6,303 bases of DNA. It comes from Leptospira sp. GTDB taxonomy: Bacteria > Spirochaetota > Leptospiria > Leptospirales > Leptospiraceae. Positions 1 to 5,413 of this stretch are shown in pieces; the first letter of the stretch is position 1, and each line of letters opens with the position of its first letter. The stretch is from positions 1-6,303 of the forward strand of contig JAIOQL010000419.1 of NCBI GenBank assembly GCA_021413405.1. The letters are read 5' to 3'. The notes beneath the pieces are model-generated. The model was given only the letters and a program-made list of their open reading frames with translations. It ran no database searches and was not told the DNA's origin. The position numbers and the translations under genes were made by a program.

Positions 1-369
1 GATCTGAAGGTCAGACTGGTTTTCTATTTTCGGAAGAAAACTCATCATATTCCTCGTGATCATAGGACAAATTCCATTGCATTTTGCGTAGAAAAAAGTA
101 ATCAGTTTGTATTTGCCGAGGAGCATCTGGCTTTTTACTTCCTGGTTCGTGTGTGAAATCAGTGAAAAAGCAGGAATTTTTCTCAGGTCTTCGGGAAATT
201 TTCCTCTCTCCGGCCAGTAAGGATCCATCACTTCGCCTTTGAAAAACGGGAGAATTCCTTCCTTTGGAACAGAGGCCGTCGTTAACTCAGGATAGAAAGT
301 TGGCTTTTTTTCTTCGCAGGTAATAAAAAAGAAAAGTAGCACTGTTAAAAATACTGATTTCATTTTCAT
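1..369 (-). CDS. SCO1/SenC-family lipoprotein, N-terminal part (gene runs off the left edge)
   Basis: Translating the minus strand from 369 gives 123 residues open to the window edge. Residues 1-18 form a short signal peptide (two Lys, then a hydrophobic stretch FLTVLLFFFIT) ending at Cys18, a relaxed spirochaete-type lipobox, so a membrane-anchored periplasmic lipoprotein is likely. Residues about 65-123 match the start of a SCO1/SenC thioredoxin-like fold: IPAFSLISHTNQEV, then KLITFFYAKCNGICPMITRN with the CxxxCP pair at Cys97 and Cys101. In this family the two cysteines and a later histidine bind copper or act as a thiol reductant during assembly of the CuA site of cytochrome c oxidase; that histidine lies beyond the window. 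The start at 369 makes an ATGA overlap with the stop of the upstream MORN-repeat gene. A start at 363 is also possible, two codons later, with GGA 6 nt upstream. It is the last visible gene of the YHYH-MORN-SCO operon. Confidence 0.88.
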   Translation of the reverse strand, partial: MKMKSVFLTVLLFFFITCEEKKPTFYPELTTASVPKEGILPFFKGEVMDPYWPERGKFPEDLRKIPAFSLISHTNQEVKSQMLLGKYKLITFFYAKCNGICPMITRNMMSFLPKIENQSDLQI

Positions 370-959
370 TCCGATGTCTTTTTATCGGAAGTTTTTTTGA
401 TTGGATTGCAAATTTTACTCCCGGGGAGTCCAACCGAACTTCCATTTTTTGCGAAAGCGATATTCATATAAATATGGCCAAACTTATTCCATGTCTTAGC
501 GACAAGTATTTTTCCATTCGCGTCAAACTTTTCAAATATATAGGGCTGATTATTGTCATACCATTCCCAACGGTCATTGATATATTTTCCGTTATCGAAT
601 TCAGAATACAGCCGGTTATTTCCATTTGGAAACCAGGATCTGTGAATTCCATGTTTTTGGCCTTCTTTGAAAAATCTTTTTTCGAGTAGCTGTCCATTTT
701 TTTTTCGGGCAATGTATTCACCGTCTTCCATTCCGTTTTTGTAAGATGTAATATATTCCTCTTCCATTACCGGATTTTCCTGCCGGATCTTTCCTGAAAA
801 TCCTTCTCCATTGTAAAAAAATTTTCCTCCCTGCATGACCAGGTTCGGATCGGAAATTTCAATAGTCACTTCTTCCTGGCATTGCATTAGAAACAGGAGC
901 GCCAGGAAGATTGTTTTATTCAAAGAGAGTTTAATTGGAAACAGATCCTTTTGTACCAT
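366..959 (-). CDS. MORN_2-repeat lipoprotein of unknown role
   Basis: A 197-residue protein. A hydrophobic stretch (about 15-26, TIFLALLFLMQ) ends at Cys27, read as a lipoprotein signal with an unusual Gln before the cysteine. Residues about 48-150 contain degenerate MORN_2-type repeats of the form Y-x-N-G-x-x-x-G: YNGEGFSGKI, YKNGMEDGEYIARKKNGQ, FKEGQKHGIHRSWFPNG, FDNGKYINDRWEWYDN and FDANGKIL. Database hits may name such proteins YwqK-family antitoxin, but nothing here suggests a toxin-antitoxin pair; in envelope lipoproteins these repeats are usually of unknown function. The C-terminus is lysine-rich and polar. The ATG at 959 lies inside the end of the YHYH gene (29 bp overlap) and has no clear Shine-Dalgarno. 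A TTG at 923 would give a more typical signal peptide (start LNKTIF) just after the YHYH stop, so the start is uncertain. Its TGA overlaps the ATG of the SCO gene, indicating translational coupling. Confidence 0.82.
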   Translation of the reverse strand: MVQKDLFPIKLSLNKTIFLALLFLMQCQEEVTIEISDPNLVMQGGKFFYNGEGFSGKIRQENPVMEEEYITSYKNGMEDGEYIARKKNGQLLEKRFFKEGQKHGIHRSWFPNGNNRLYSEFDNGKYINDRWEWYDNNQPYIFEKFDANGKILVAKTWNKFGHIYMNIAFAKNGSSVGLPGSKICNPIKKTSDKKTSE

Positions 960-1854
960 AAAAATAAGAACCCATTAAAGTATAAATGGTTGCTGTGGGA
1001 TCGTTTGCATAATGGTAATGGTAGGTCGCTGTTGGAAAATGCGTTGTAACAGCTGTGTGTCCGTGCAAAGAATCCAAATCAGTTGGAGTGAAATCATCCG
1101 AAGTTGAGCTCGTGCCTTTATCACATTTTTGACCGTAAAGTGCATATCCATCCAGGATAATTCCAATTAATGTTGAGTTGGCGCACGCACCTGTGTTACT
1201 GGTTGATGACGCACCATCACAGACCTTAGGAACTGCAGCATGGTGATGATAAACGCCGGAATTTTGAGGGTGACCCTGAAAATTATCAAATGTCAGAGCT
1301 TCTACTGACAATGTATCAGGAGGAGCGGCAGCATTATTGAAAATCGCCAATCCGTTCACGGTAATGCCTATGGAAACGAGTCCGCCCTGTGTACTGTCTG
1401 TTCCAGTACCTTTGGTAGCACTAGAAGGAATTGTGTATACGAGACTTTGGCTGCTTGTTGAATTTGGATTCGTACCTGTAGTTGTCCGCGCTTCATATAA
1501 TGTGGAAGAAGACCCGTAGTAAGAGCTTTTTGTATTCGGAAGGTTTTTGGATTTAAAAACATAATTGGTTCCCGAAACATATCCGGTGGCACATTTAAAA
1601 TTGTTTTTAATCCAGGCGGGTAAAGCTGAATCCATACAGGTAGTCACACCGGTAACGCAACCGGAACCGGAATCTAAGGTTGCGGAGTTGATAGTAATTG
1701 TTGAACCTGTTGATGTACTTGAGGTACAGGTACTGCCAGCAGAGGACAATACTGCCAAAGCTAAAAGCGCGGTTGAATTGTTATTTGATTTGCTTTTACT
1801 ACAGCTATACACTGAAAAAAGTAACACCAGAAATAAAATTAATGATCTTTTCAT
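931..1854 (-). CDS. YHYH-domain lipoprotein, histidine-rich
   Basis: A 307-residue protein. Residues 1-17 are a signal peptide and Cys18 fits a relaxed lipobox (SVYSC), so an exported lipoprotein is expected. Residues about 19-60 are a low-complexity Ser/Thr/Asn linker. The C-terminal half matches the YHYH domain: GHP at 194-196, VYHHHAAVPKVC at 201-212, ILDGYALYG at 233-241, LHGH at 263-266 and the name-giving YHYH at 278-281 within THFPTATYHYHYANDP. The function of this domain is not established. The clustered histidines, together with paired cysteines (43, 66, 73, 88, 212, 224, 244 besides Cys18), suggest metal binding and disulfides, which is inference. The start is well supported by AGGAGA 4 nt upstream of the ATG. 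It is the first gene of a tight run with the MORN-repeat and SCO genes; an AraC-type regulator lies upstream on the same strand after a 186 bp gap. Confidence 0.9.
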   Translation of the reverse strand: MKRSLILFLVLLFSVYSCSKSKSNNNSTALLALAVLSSAGSTCTSSTSTGSTITINSATLDSGSGCVTGVTTCMDSALPAWIKNNFKCATGYVSGTNYVFKSKNLPNTKSSYYGSSSTLYEARTTTGTNPNSTSSQSLVYTIPSSATKGTGTDSTQGGLVSIGITVNGLAIFNNAAAPPDTLSVEALTFDNFQGHPQNSGVYHHHAAVPKVCDGASSTSNTGACANSTLIGIILDGYALYGQKCDKGTSSTSDDFTPTDLDSLHGHTAVTTHFPTATYHYHYANDPTATIYTLMGSYFYGTKGSVSN

Positions 1855-1858
1855 AAAT

Positions 1859-1864
1859 TCTCCT
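1859..1864 (-). promoter_or_regulatory. Shine-Dalgarno of the YHYH gene
   Basis: On the minus strand AGGAGA lies 4 nt before the ATG at 1854, the strongest ribosome binding site in the window. The two downstream genes of the operon lack an equally clear site and overlap their upstream neighbours. This suggests that translation of the operon starts mainly here and is passed on by coupling. Confidence 0.75.
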
Positions 1865-2040
1865 ATTGATAATGATTTTAATACTCAGAGACGTTGACAT
1901 ATCGGACAGAATTTGCAAGTTTTTTATGTTTCAAACCAGCAGTTTCGGGTCTTTCCCAATTGGATTGGACTGTATTAGATCAAACACCCCTGAATGTTTT
2001 GTGATCAGGCAAATAATTTTTTTTTGTAATTGAATACTTT

Positions 2041-3159
2041 TTATCGTCGCTTAAAATCACCGGGACTCTGGCCCGTGATTTTTAGAAAAATAGCATGAAA
2101 AGAGGATTTTGAGCTAAAACCGCAGTCGAGTGCAATCCGCATTACCGGGTATTCACTGTATGCAGGGTCAAGAAGTCTGATTTTAACTTCCTCAACCCTG
2201 TATTCATTAATGAATGAATAGAAATTCTTTTTCAGTTCAAGGTTCAGAACCTGGCTCAGATGATTCGTACTTACGGAAAGATGAGTGGCAATTTCCTGGA
2301 TTCCCAGATCATCTTTCAGATATGGTCTCTGGGTTTTCATGTATTCCAGCAGATTTATTTTGATACCGTGAACCCTTTCCTGTTCGAGGCGTGATTTCTG
2401 GTATTTCTCCTGAACGGGGGTTTCGTCTTCTGCAATCTTTTCGTTGGTAAAAACTGCTTTCTGTCGCAGTATAAAAAAGCTTAAGATGTATAAATATCCG
2501 ATGGAAAGTGCGTTGAAGATGACGGGGGACAATGGAATTAGAATTCCAATCAGAACTCCTGCCTTTAGAGGAATCTGCGTTACAATGACTCCAAAATAAA
2601 TCCAGCAAATAACATTCAGCCAGATTAAAGTATTTCCGATATCCCTGTTGGAAAAATATTCAGGAACGAGTTTGGAATGTTTTTTCAGAAGTCGAAGAGA
2701 AAGAACACAATAGAAAGCCAATGAAACCGGAATTGAAATGCCAAAGAGAAAATAGAAATGAAAAGCACCAGGCCACGAGCCATCCATTCTGAATTTTTCA
2801 GATTCGAATTGAGGAAAAAGAAAAATCAGGGTAAAGAACAGGAATGGGATAAAATGAATTGCATCGGTAGAATGAATTTTCTTTTCATTGTGAACCAGGT
2901 TTCGGGTATAGATATAAAGAAATGGACCGTGGATCAGCGGGTAAGCAATAATTCTCATGAACCATTCCGGATTCATTGGACCAGGTGACAAATGCATCGC
3001 TCGGCGGATGCAGGCGAGACAAGTCAGGATTAACCAGAAGCCCCCAATCATGTCATGTAAATTTCTGTTTTTTTTGAAAACCAGAAATGCGATGCAAAAT
3101 AGTGTGTGAAATGCGGCCAATGGAAGAAGCAAATATACAGGCTGGGTTCCACTATCCAT
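2041..3159 (-). CDS. AraC-family regulator with N-terminal multi-pass membrane domain
   Basis: A 372-residue protein. Residues 1-232 are hydrophobic with about seven predicted membrane segments (roughly 8-28, 38-56, 68-86, 101-116, 133-156, 178-196 and 200-232). Residues 235-265 are a charged linker. The C-terminal ~100 residues are an AraC/XylS-type DNA-binding domain: a first helix-turn-helix in GIQEIATHLSVSTNHLSQVL (286-305), then FYSFINEYRVEEVKIRLL (313-330), and a second helix-turn-helix in PVMRIALDCGFSSKSSFHAIF (338-358), ending in the family signature TGQSPGDFKRR. Such proteins are thought to sense a signal at or in the inner membrane and regulate transcription from there; the signal is unknown. 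GGA lies 7 nt before the ATG. It sits 60 bp after the PgsA-like gene and 186 bp before the YHYH-MORN-SCO operon on the same strand, so that operon is a candidate target (inference). Confidence 0.93.
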   Translation of the reverse strand: MDSGTQPVYLLLPLAAFHTLFCIAFLVFKKNRNLHDMIGGFWLILTCLACIRRAMHLSPGPMNPEWFMRIIAYPLIHGPFLYIYTRNLVHNEKKIHSTDAIHFIPFLFFTLIFLFPQFESEKFRMDGSWPGAFHFYFLFGISIPVSLAFYCVLSLRLLKKHSKLVPEYFSNRDIGNTLIWLNVICWIYFGVIVTQIPLKAGVLIGILIPLSPVIFNALSIGYLYILSFFILRQKAVFTNEKIAEDETPVQEKYQKSRLEQERVHGIKINLLEYMKTQRPYLKDDLGIQEIATHLSVSTNHLSQVLNLELKKNFYSFINEYRVEEVKIRLLDPAYSEYPVMRIALDCGFSSKSSFHAIFLKITGQSPGDFKRR

Positions 3160-3219
3160 TATTTTATCCGTTCTGTCTTTTTAAAATGGAAAATAGAAGA
3201 TTTTGCAAGCGAAAAAAAT

Positions 3220-3888
3220 CTAAATTACGTGGTACTTCTTTTTCTGTTTTTTATCCTGATCAATATCATACTTTTCCGGATAAAAAACTATGGTCCAGTA
3301 TCGTCTGCAATATGCATAGATCCCGATAAGTAAAATTACGAGGAGAACATATCCCGAATATTCCGGATGTTTTAGTATATGATCTGAAGTGAATTTTGAA
3401 TAAATCAGGGGCAAAGACATATACCATATCACTGCCATCGAAACGATCCCGACTCCGAATTTCCCCCACCAGTTCGGTTTTCCCTGGATTCCGCGTTTGA
3501 AATATAAAAAAGTTCCTAACCAGACACCGAGAATTTCACGGATTATGTAGACTATGAGAATCCACTCCGGAAAATGAAAATAGGCAACAATCACGCAAAG
3601 CCCGCCAATCGTTACGATTTTGTCGCACACCGGATCGAGGTATCTCCCGAGAACAGTTTCCTGTTTGAGAAGTCTTGCAATAAATCCGTCCAGATAATCT
3701 GTCAGAATCGCAAGAAAACAAATCAGTAGAGGAATAGAAAGAGAAGTTTCGGTGGGATCTTTTACATATTCAGAGCTATAATAAATGAAAGGAGGGAGCA
3801 GTATAACCCGTAGGATTGAAAGAAAATTGGAAACTGTAAAAATTCTGTCTTCAAGAAGGTGTTTTGCTTTTTTATCTATTACTTCCAT
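3220..3888 (-). CDS. CDP-alcohol phosphatidyltransferase, PgsA-like
   Basis: A 222-residue integral membrane enzyme of phospholipid synthesis. The complete family motif D-x2-D-G-x2-A-R-x8-G-x3-D-x3-D is present as D64, D67, G68, A71, R72, G81, D85 and D89, with all metal- and CDP-binding residues intact. Several hydrophobic segments follow (about 24-40, 51-66, 92-130, 143-165 and 178-195). The family transfers a phosphatidyl group from CDP-diacylglycerol to an alcohol. Length and the sequence NFLSILRVILLPP near the N-terminus resemble phosphatidylglycerophosphate synthase (PgsA), but the alcohol acceptor (glycerol-3-phosphate or another) cannot be settled by eye, and spirochaetes often carry several paralogues. 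The C-terminal tail is rich in Lys (DQDKKQKKKYHVI). The ATG at 3888 has only AGG directly abutting it, a poor Shine-Dalgarno, with no better start nearby. The gene is divergent from the tRNA-Asp gene. Confidence 0.9.
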   Translation of the reverse strand: MEVIDKKAKHLLEDRIFTVSNFLSILRVILLPPFIYYSSEYVKDPTETSLSIPLLICFLAILTDYLDGFIARLLKQETVLGRYLDPVCDKIVTIGGLCVIVAYFHFPEWILIVYIIREILGVWLGTFLYFKRGIQGKPNWWGKFGVGIVSMAVIWYMSLPLIYSKFTSDHILKHPEYSGYVLLVILLIGIYAYCRRYWTIVFYPEKYDIDQDKKQKKKYHVI

Positions 3889-3946
3889 CCTAATGTCGTA
3901 AGAATATGATTTATGAATGCTCTGTAAAGTAAATTCATTAATTTGG

Positions 3947-3974
3947 AATATATAGACTTGACGGGATGGGTCAG
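3947..3974 (-). promoter_or_regulatory. possible promoter of the PgsA-like gene
   Basis: Reading the minus strand, CTGACC (3974-3969) and TATATT (3952-3947) are separated by 16 bp and resemble -35 and -10 boxes. This would give a leader of about 50 nt before the ATG at 3888. It overlaps the candidate tRNA promoter on the other strand. The call rests on consensus resemblance only; a weaker alternative is TTTACA/TATTCT at 3928-3901, which would leave almost no leader. Confidence 0.3.
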
Positions 3975-3985
3975 GGAAATATCGT
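3958..3985 (+). promoter_or_regulatory. putative sigma70-type promoter of tRNA-Asp
   Basis: TTGACG (3958-3963) and TATCGT (3980-3985) are separated by 16 bp, a good -35 and a moderate -10. The -10 ends 12 nt before the tRNA 5' end, so transcription would start a few bases upstream of the mature tRNA. Confidence 0.5.
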
Positions 3986-3997
3986 GTAAAGCGTTCA

Positions 3998-4071
<74 letters not shown>

Positions 4072-4112
4072 AGACTCTATTTTTTTACAAAATAATTCCC
4101 AATGAAAATATA

Positions 4113-4242
4113 TTGACTCGAACGCTTGCAGAGCGACGGCAAACGCATGCGGTGCATGCATTTGCCGGCAAATGTGCAGGAAGCACATTTGAGCGAACAA
4201 GCCGGCTTTTTGAGCTGAACACGAGGTGATGGGAGAAAAGCG
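4113..4242 (+). repeat. structured intergenic repeat, unit A
   Basis: A ~130 bp unit beginning TTGACTCGAACG and ending GAGAAAAGCG, about 87% identical to unit B at 4302-4430 (17 differences counted by hand, including one gap). It contains two consecutive hairpins. Hairpin 1 (4137-4167) has 13 pairs with one C/A mismatch and a GGT loop, around a GCATGC/GCATGC core. Hairpin 2 (4169-4191) has nine pairs and an AGGAA loop. A conserved 3' part follows with the palindrome AAGCCGGCTT and the sub-motifs GAGCGAAC and GAGCTGAAC; GCTTTT there can pair with AAAAGC at the end. No open reading frame of note runs through it. Strand is arbitrary. It could be a structural RNA, a REP/MITE-like element or a tRNA-associated mobile unit; I do not recognise the family. 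Confidence 0.8.
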
Positions 4243-4259
4243 AGTCCCGTCAACTCCGA
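4241..4259 (+). repeat. exact 19 bp copy of the tRNA-Asp 3' end
   Basis: CGAGTCCCGTCAACTCCGA is identical to 4054-4072, which spans most of the T loop through the discriminator base plus one. The two copies are 187 bp apart in direct orientation with unit A between them. This is the size and position expected of an attachment-site duplication at a tRNA 3' end, or of a tandem duplication that copied the tRNA tail. No integrase is present in the window. Confidence 0.85.
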
Positions 4260-4301
4260 AGTTTCACTAACCTAAATACAAAATTTATCAATAACATAGT
4301 T

Positions 4302-4430
4302 TTGACCCGAACGCCTGCAGAGCGACGGGAAACGCATGCGGGGCATGCATTTCCCGTCAAATTTTCAGACACAAATTTGAGCGAACAAGCCGGCTTTTCG
4401 AGCCGAACACGAAGTGAGGAGAGAAAAGCG
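4302..4430 (+). repeat. structured intergenic repeat, unit B
   Basis: This is the second copy of the unit, beginning TTGACCCGAACG. Hairpin 1 (4324-4358) is longer than in unit A: 15 pairs with the same single C/A mismatch and a GGG loop. The pair G4329-C4353 replaces C4140-G4164 of unit A, a compensatory double change. Hairpin 2 (4358-4379) has seven pairs, and T4363-A4374 replaces G4174-C4186, a second compensatory change. The 3' part with AAGCCGGCTT, GAGCCGAACACGAAG and GAGAAAAGCG is nearly unchanged. Just after the unit, AAAAGC (4424-4429) can pair with GCTTTT (4435-4440). Unlike unit A, it is not followed by a tRNA tail copy. Confidence 0.8.
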
Positions 4431-4467
4431 GATAGCTTTTATGACATAAATTAATTCCGAAAATAGA

Positions 4468-4496
4468 TTGAATCCAATTCTCATTTCAATTAAACT
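4468..4496 (+). promoter_or_regulatory. putative promoter of the DUF5683-like gene
   Basis: TTGAAT (4468-4473) and TAAACT (4491-4496) are separated by 17 bp, about 35 bp upstream of the ATG at 4532. Both boxes match the consensus only partly. It lies after the end of repeat unit B, so the gene need not be transcribed through the repeats. Confidence 0.4.
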
Positions 4497-4531
4497 GCTA
4501 ATCGGTCATACTTGAGATTTGGGCATCTATT

Positions 4532-5413
4532 ATGAAGTCATTCATTCATGGAAAATATTGTTTCCTATTTCTGGTTTTCTTATTCACTTCACCACTCTTT
4601 TCCGAAACAGTTCTGCTTAGAAGCGGAGAAATATTGCGGGGAAATGTGGTGGAGCAATCTGCGAAATCTCTCCGTTTGAAACTGGAAAATGGGAATGAGA
4701 AAGTAATCGATAAAGACCGAATTCTGAAAGTTGTATATAAATCGATGAGCGATCTGGAAGCAGAGAAGCTTCATCGCGAAGAATTAAAAATTGCAAAAGA
4801 GAGGGAAGCGGCCACAGCCCGGGAAAAGGAAGAACAGGCTGCAAAGAAAAAGTCGGAATCAGATGTAAGGGTAGCAACTGAAGAAAGAAAAAGAGGCCCG
4901 ATTTCAAAATGGGGGATTGTCGCGAGGTCTGCAATTTTGCCAGGTTGGGGACATTGGAAAGCAGGTGAGCGTAAAAAAGGAATTATTTATTCCAGTCTGT
5001 TTCTGGGCAGCGGCCTGATTTCTTTTTTTCTTTCAAATACTGCCAGGCACAGTCAGAAGGAATATGATTCTTTAATTATAGCTTCGAATATATTGTCGAA
5101 TCAATTCCGCCAAACGGGTCTCTCATCGTTTGCTGATTTCTCACTATCTCAAAAGCTCTCCCATTCGGAAAAAGAGGCAAAGCAGAATGCTGCGAATTTT
5201 CAATATTCTCTGGGCATCGTGGCGATTGTTTACATTGGTCAGCTTGTCCACGCTTATCTTACGGGAGTGAATTTTGAAAAAGGAAATCCGGGATCTGCCA
5301 GGGAGGGTTTGGACTTTCATGCCATCTCAACTGTTGTCGGGAATTTTTCTTCGGAAAATTCTTTCCAAAGGGAATCAGAATTTTCATTATTGTTTAGAAT
5401 GGTCTATGAATAA
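4532..5413 (+). CDS. exported protein with DUF5683-like C-terminal membrane region
   Basis: A 293-residue protein. Residues 1-24 are a signal peptide ending in SPLFSE, consistent with signal peptidase I cleavage, and no lipobox cysteine is seen. Residues 25-70 (VLLRSGEILRGNVVEQSAKSL to RILKVVYK) form a small beta-rich module of a kind common in leptospiral envelope proteins. Residues 73-122 are a highly charged, probably coiled-coil linker rich in Glu, Lys and Ala. Residues 128-170 contain ARSAILPGWGHWKAGERKKG followed by a hydrophobic helix, which resembles the DUF5683 signature (LPGxGQ..xG..KKG). A second hydrophobic helix lies at about 225-246. The function is unknown; an inner-membrane-anchored periplasmic protein is plausible. 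The ATG at 4532 has only a weak ribosome binding site. The gene overlaps the next one by 8 bp (ATGAATAA), so the two are probably cotranscribed and coupled. Confidence 0.85.
   Translation: MKSFIHGKYCFLFLVFLFTSPLFSETVLLRSGEILRGNVVEQSAKSLRLKLENGNEKVIDKDRILKVVYKSMSDLEAEKLHREELKIAKEREAATAREKEEQAAKKKSESDVRVATEERKRGPISKWGIVARSAILPGWGHWKAGERKKGIIYSSLFLGSGLISFFLSNTARHSQKEYDSLIIASNILSNQFRQTGLSSFADFSLSQKLSHSEKEAKQNAANFQYSLGIVAIVYIGQLVHAYLTGVNFEKGNPGSAREGLDFHAISTVVGNFSSENSFQRESEFSLLFRMVYE

Noticed and set aside
366..959. Toxin-antitoxin antitoxin (YwqK-type name for MORN_2 proteins)
   Set aside because: The protein carries a lipoprotein signal, sits between two other lipoproteins and has no toxin-like partner.
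1337..1897. Plus-strand open frames opposite the YHYH gene
   Set aside because: They are antisense to a gene with clear domain motifs, a signal peptide and a strong ribosome binding site, and show no recognisable protein features.
1990..2034. Hairpin CCTGA/TCAGG followed by a T-run as a terminator for the AraC gene
   Set aside because: The T-run follows the stem only on the plus strand, where no gene ends, while the AraC gene is on the minus strand; the stem is just 5 bp with an 11 nt loop.
3198..3221. Inverted repeat AGATTTT/AAAATCT after the PgsA-like gene as a terminator
   Set aside because: The stem is almost all A-T, overlaps the stop codon and has no T-run after it in the direction of transcription.
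4241..4259. A second, complete tRNA-Asp gene
   Set aside because: Only the last 19 bp are present; the preceding sequence belongs to repeat unit A and has no acceptor, D or anticodon arms.
4113..4430. CRISPR array
   Set aside because: Only two long units with a ~60 bp gap, no short regular repeats with unique spacers, and no cas genes.
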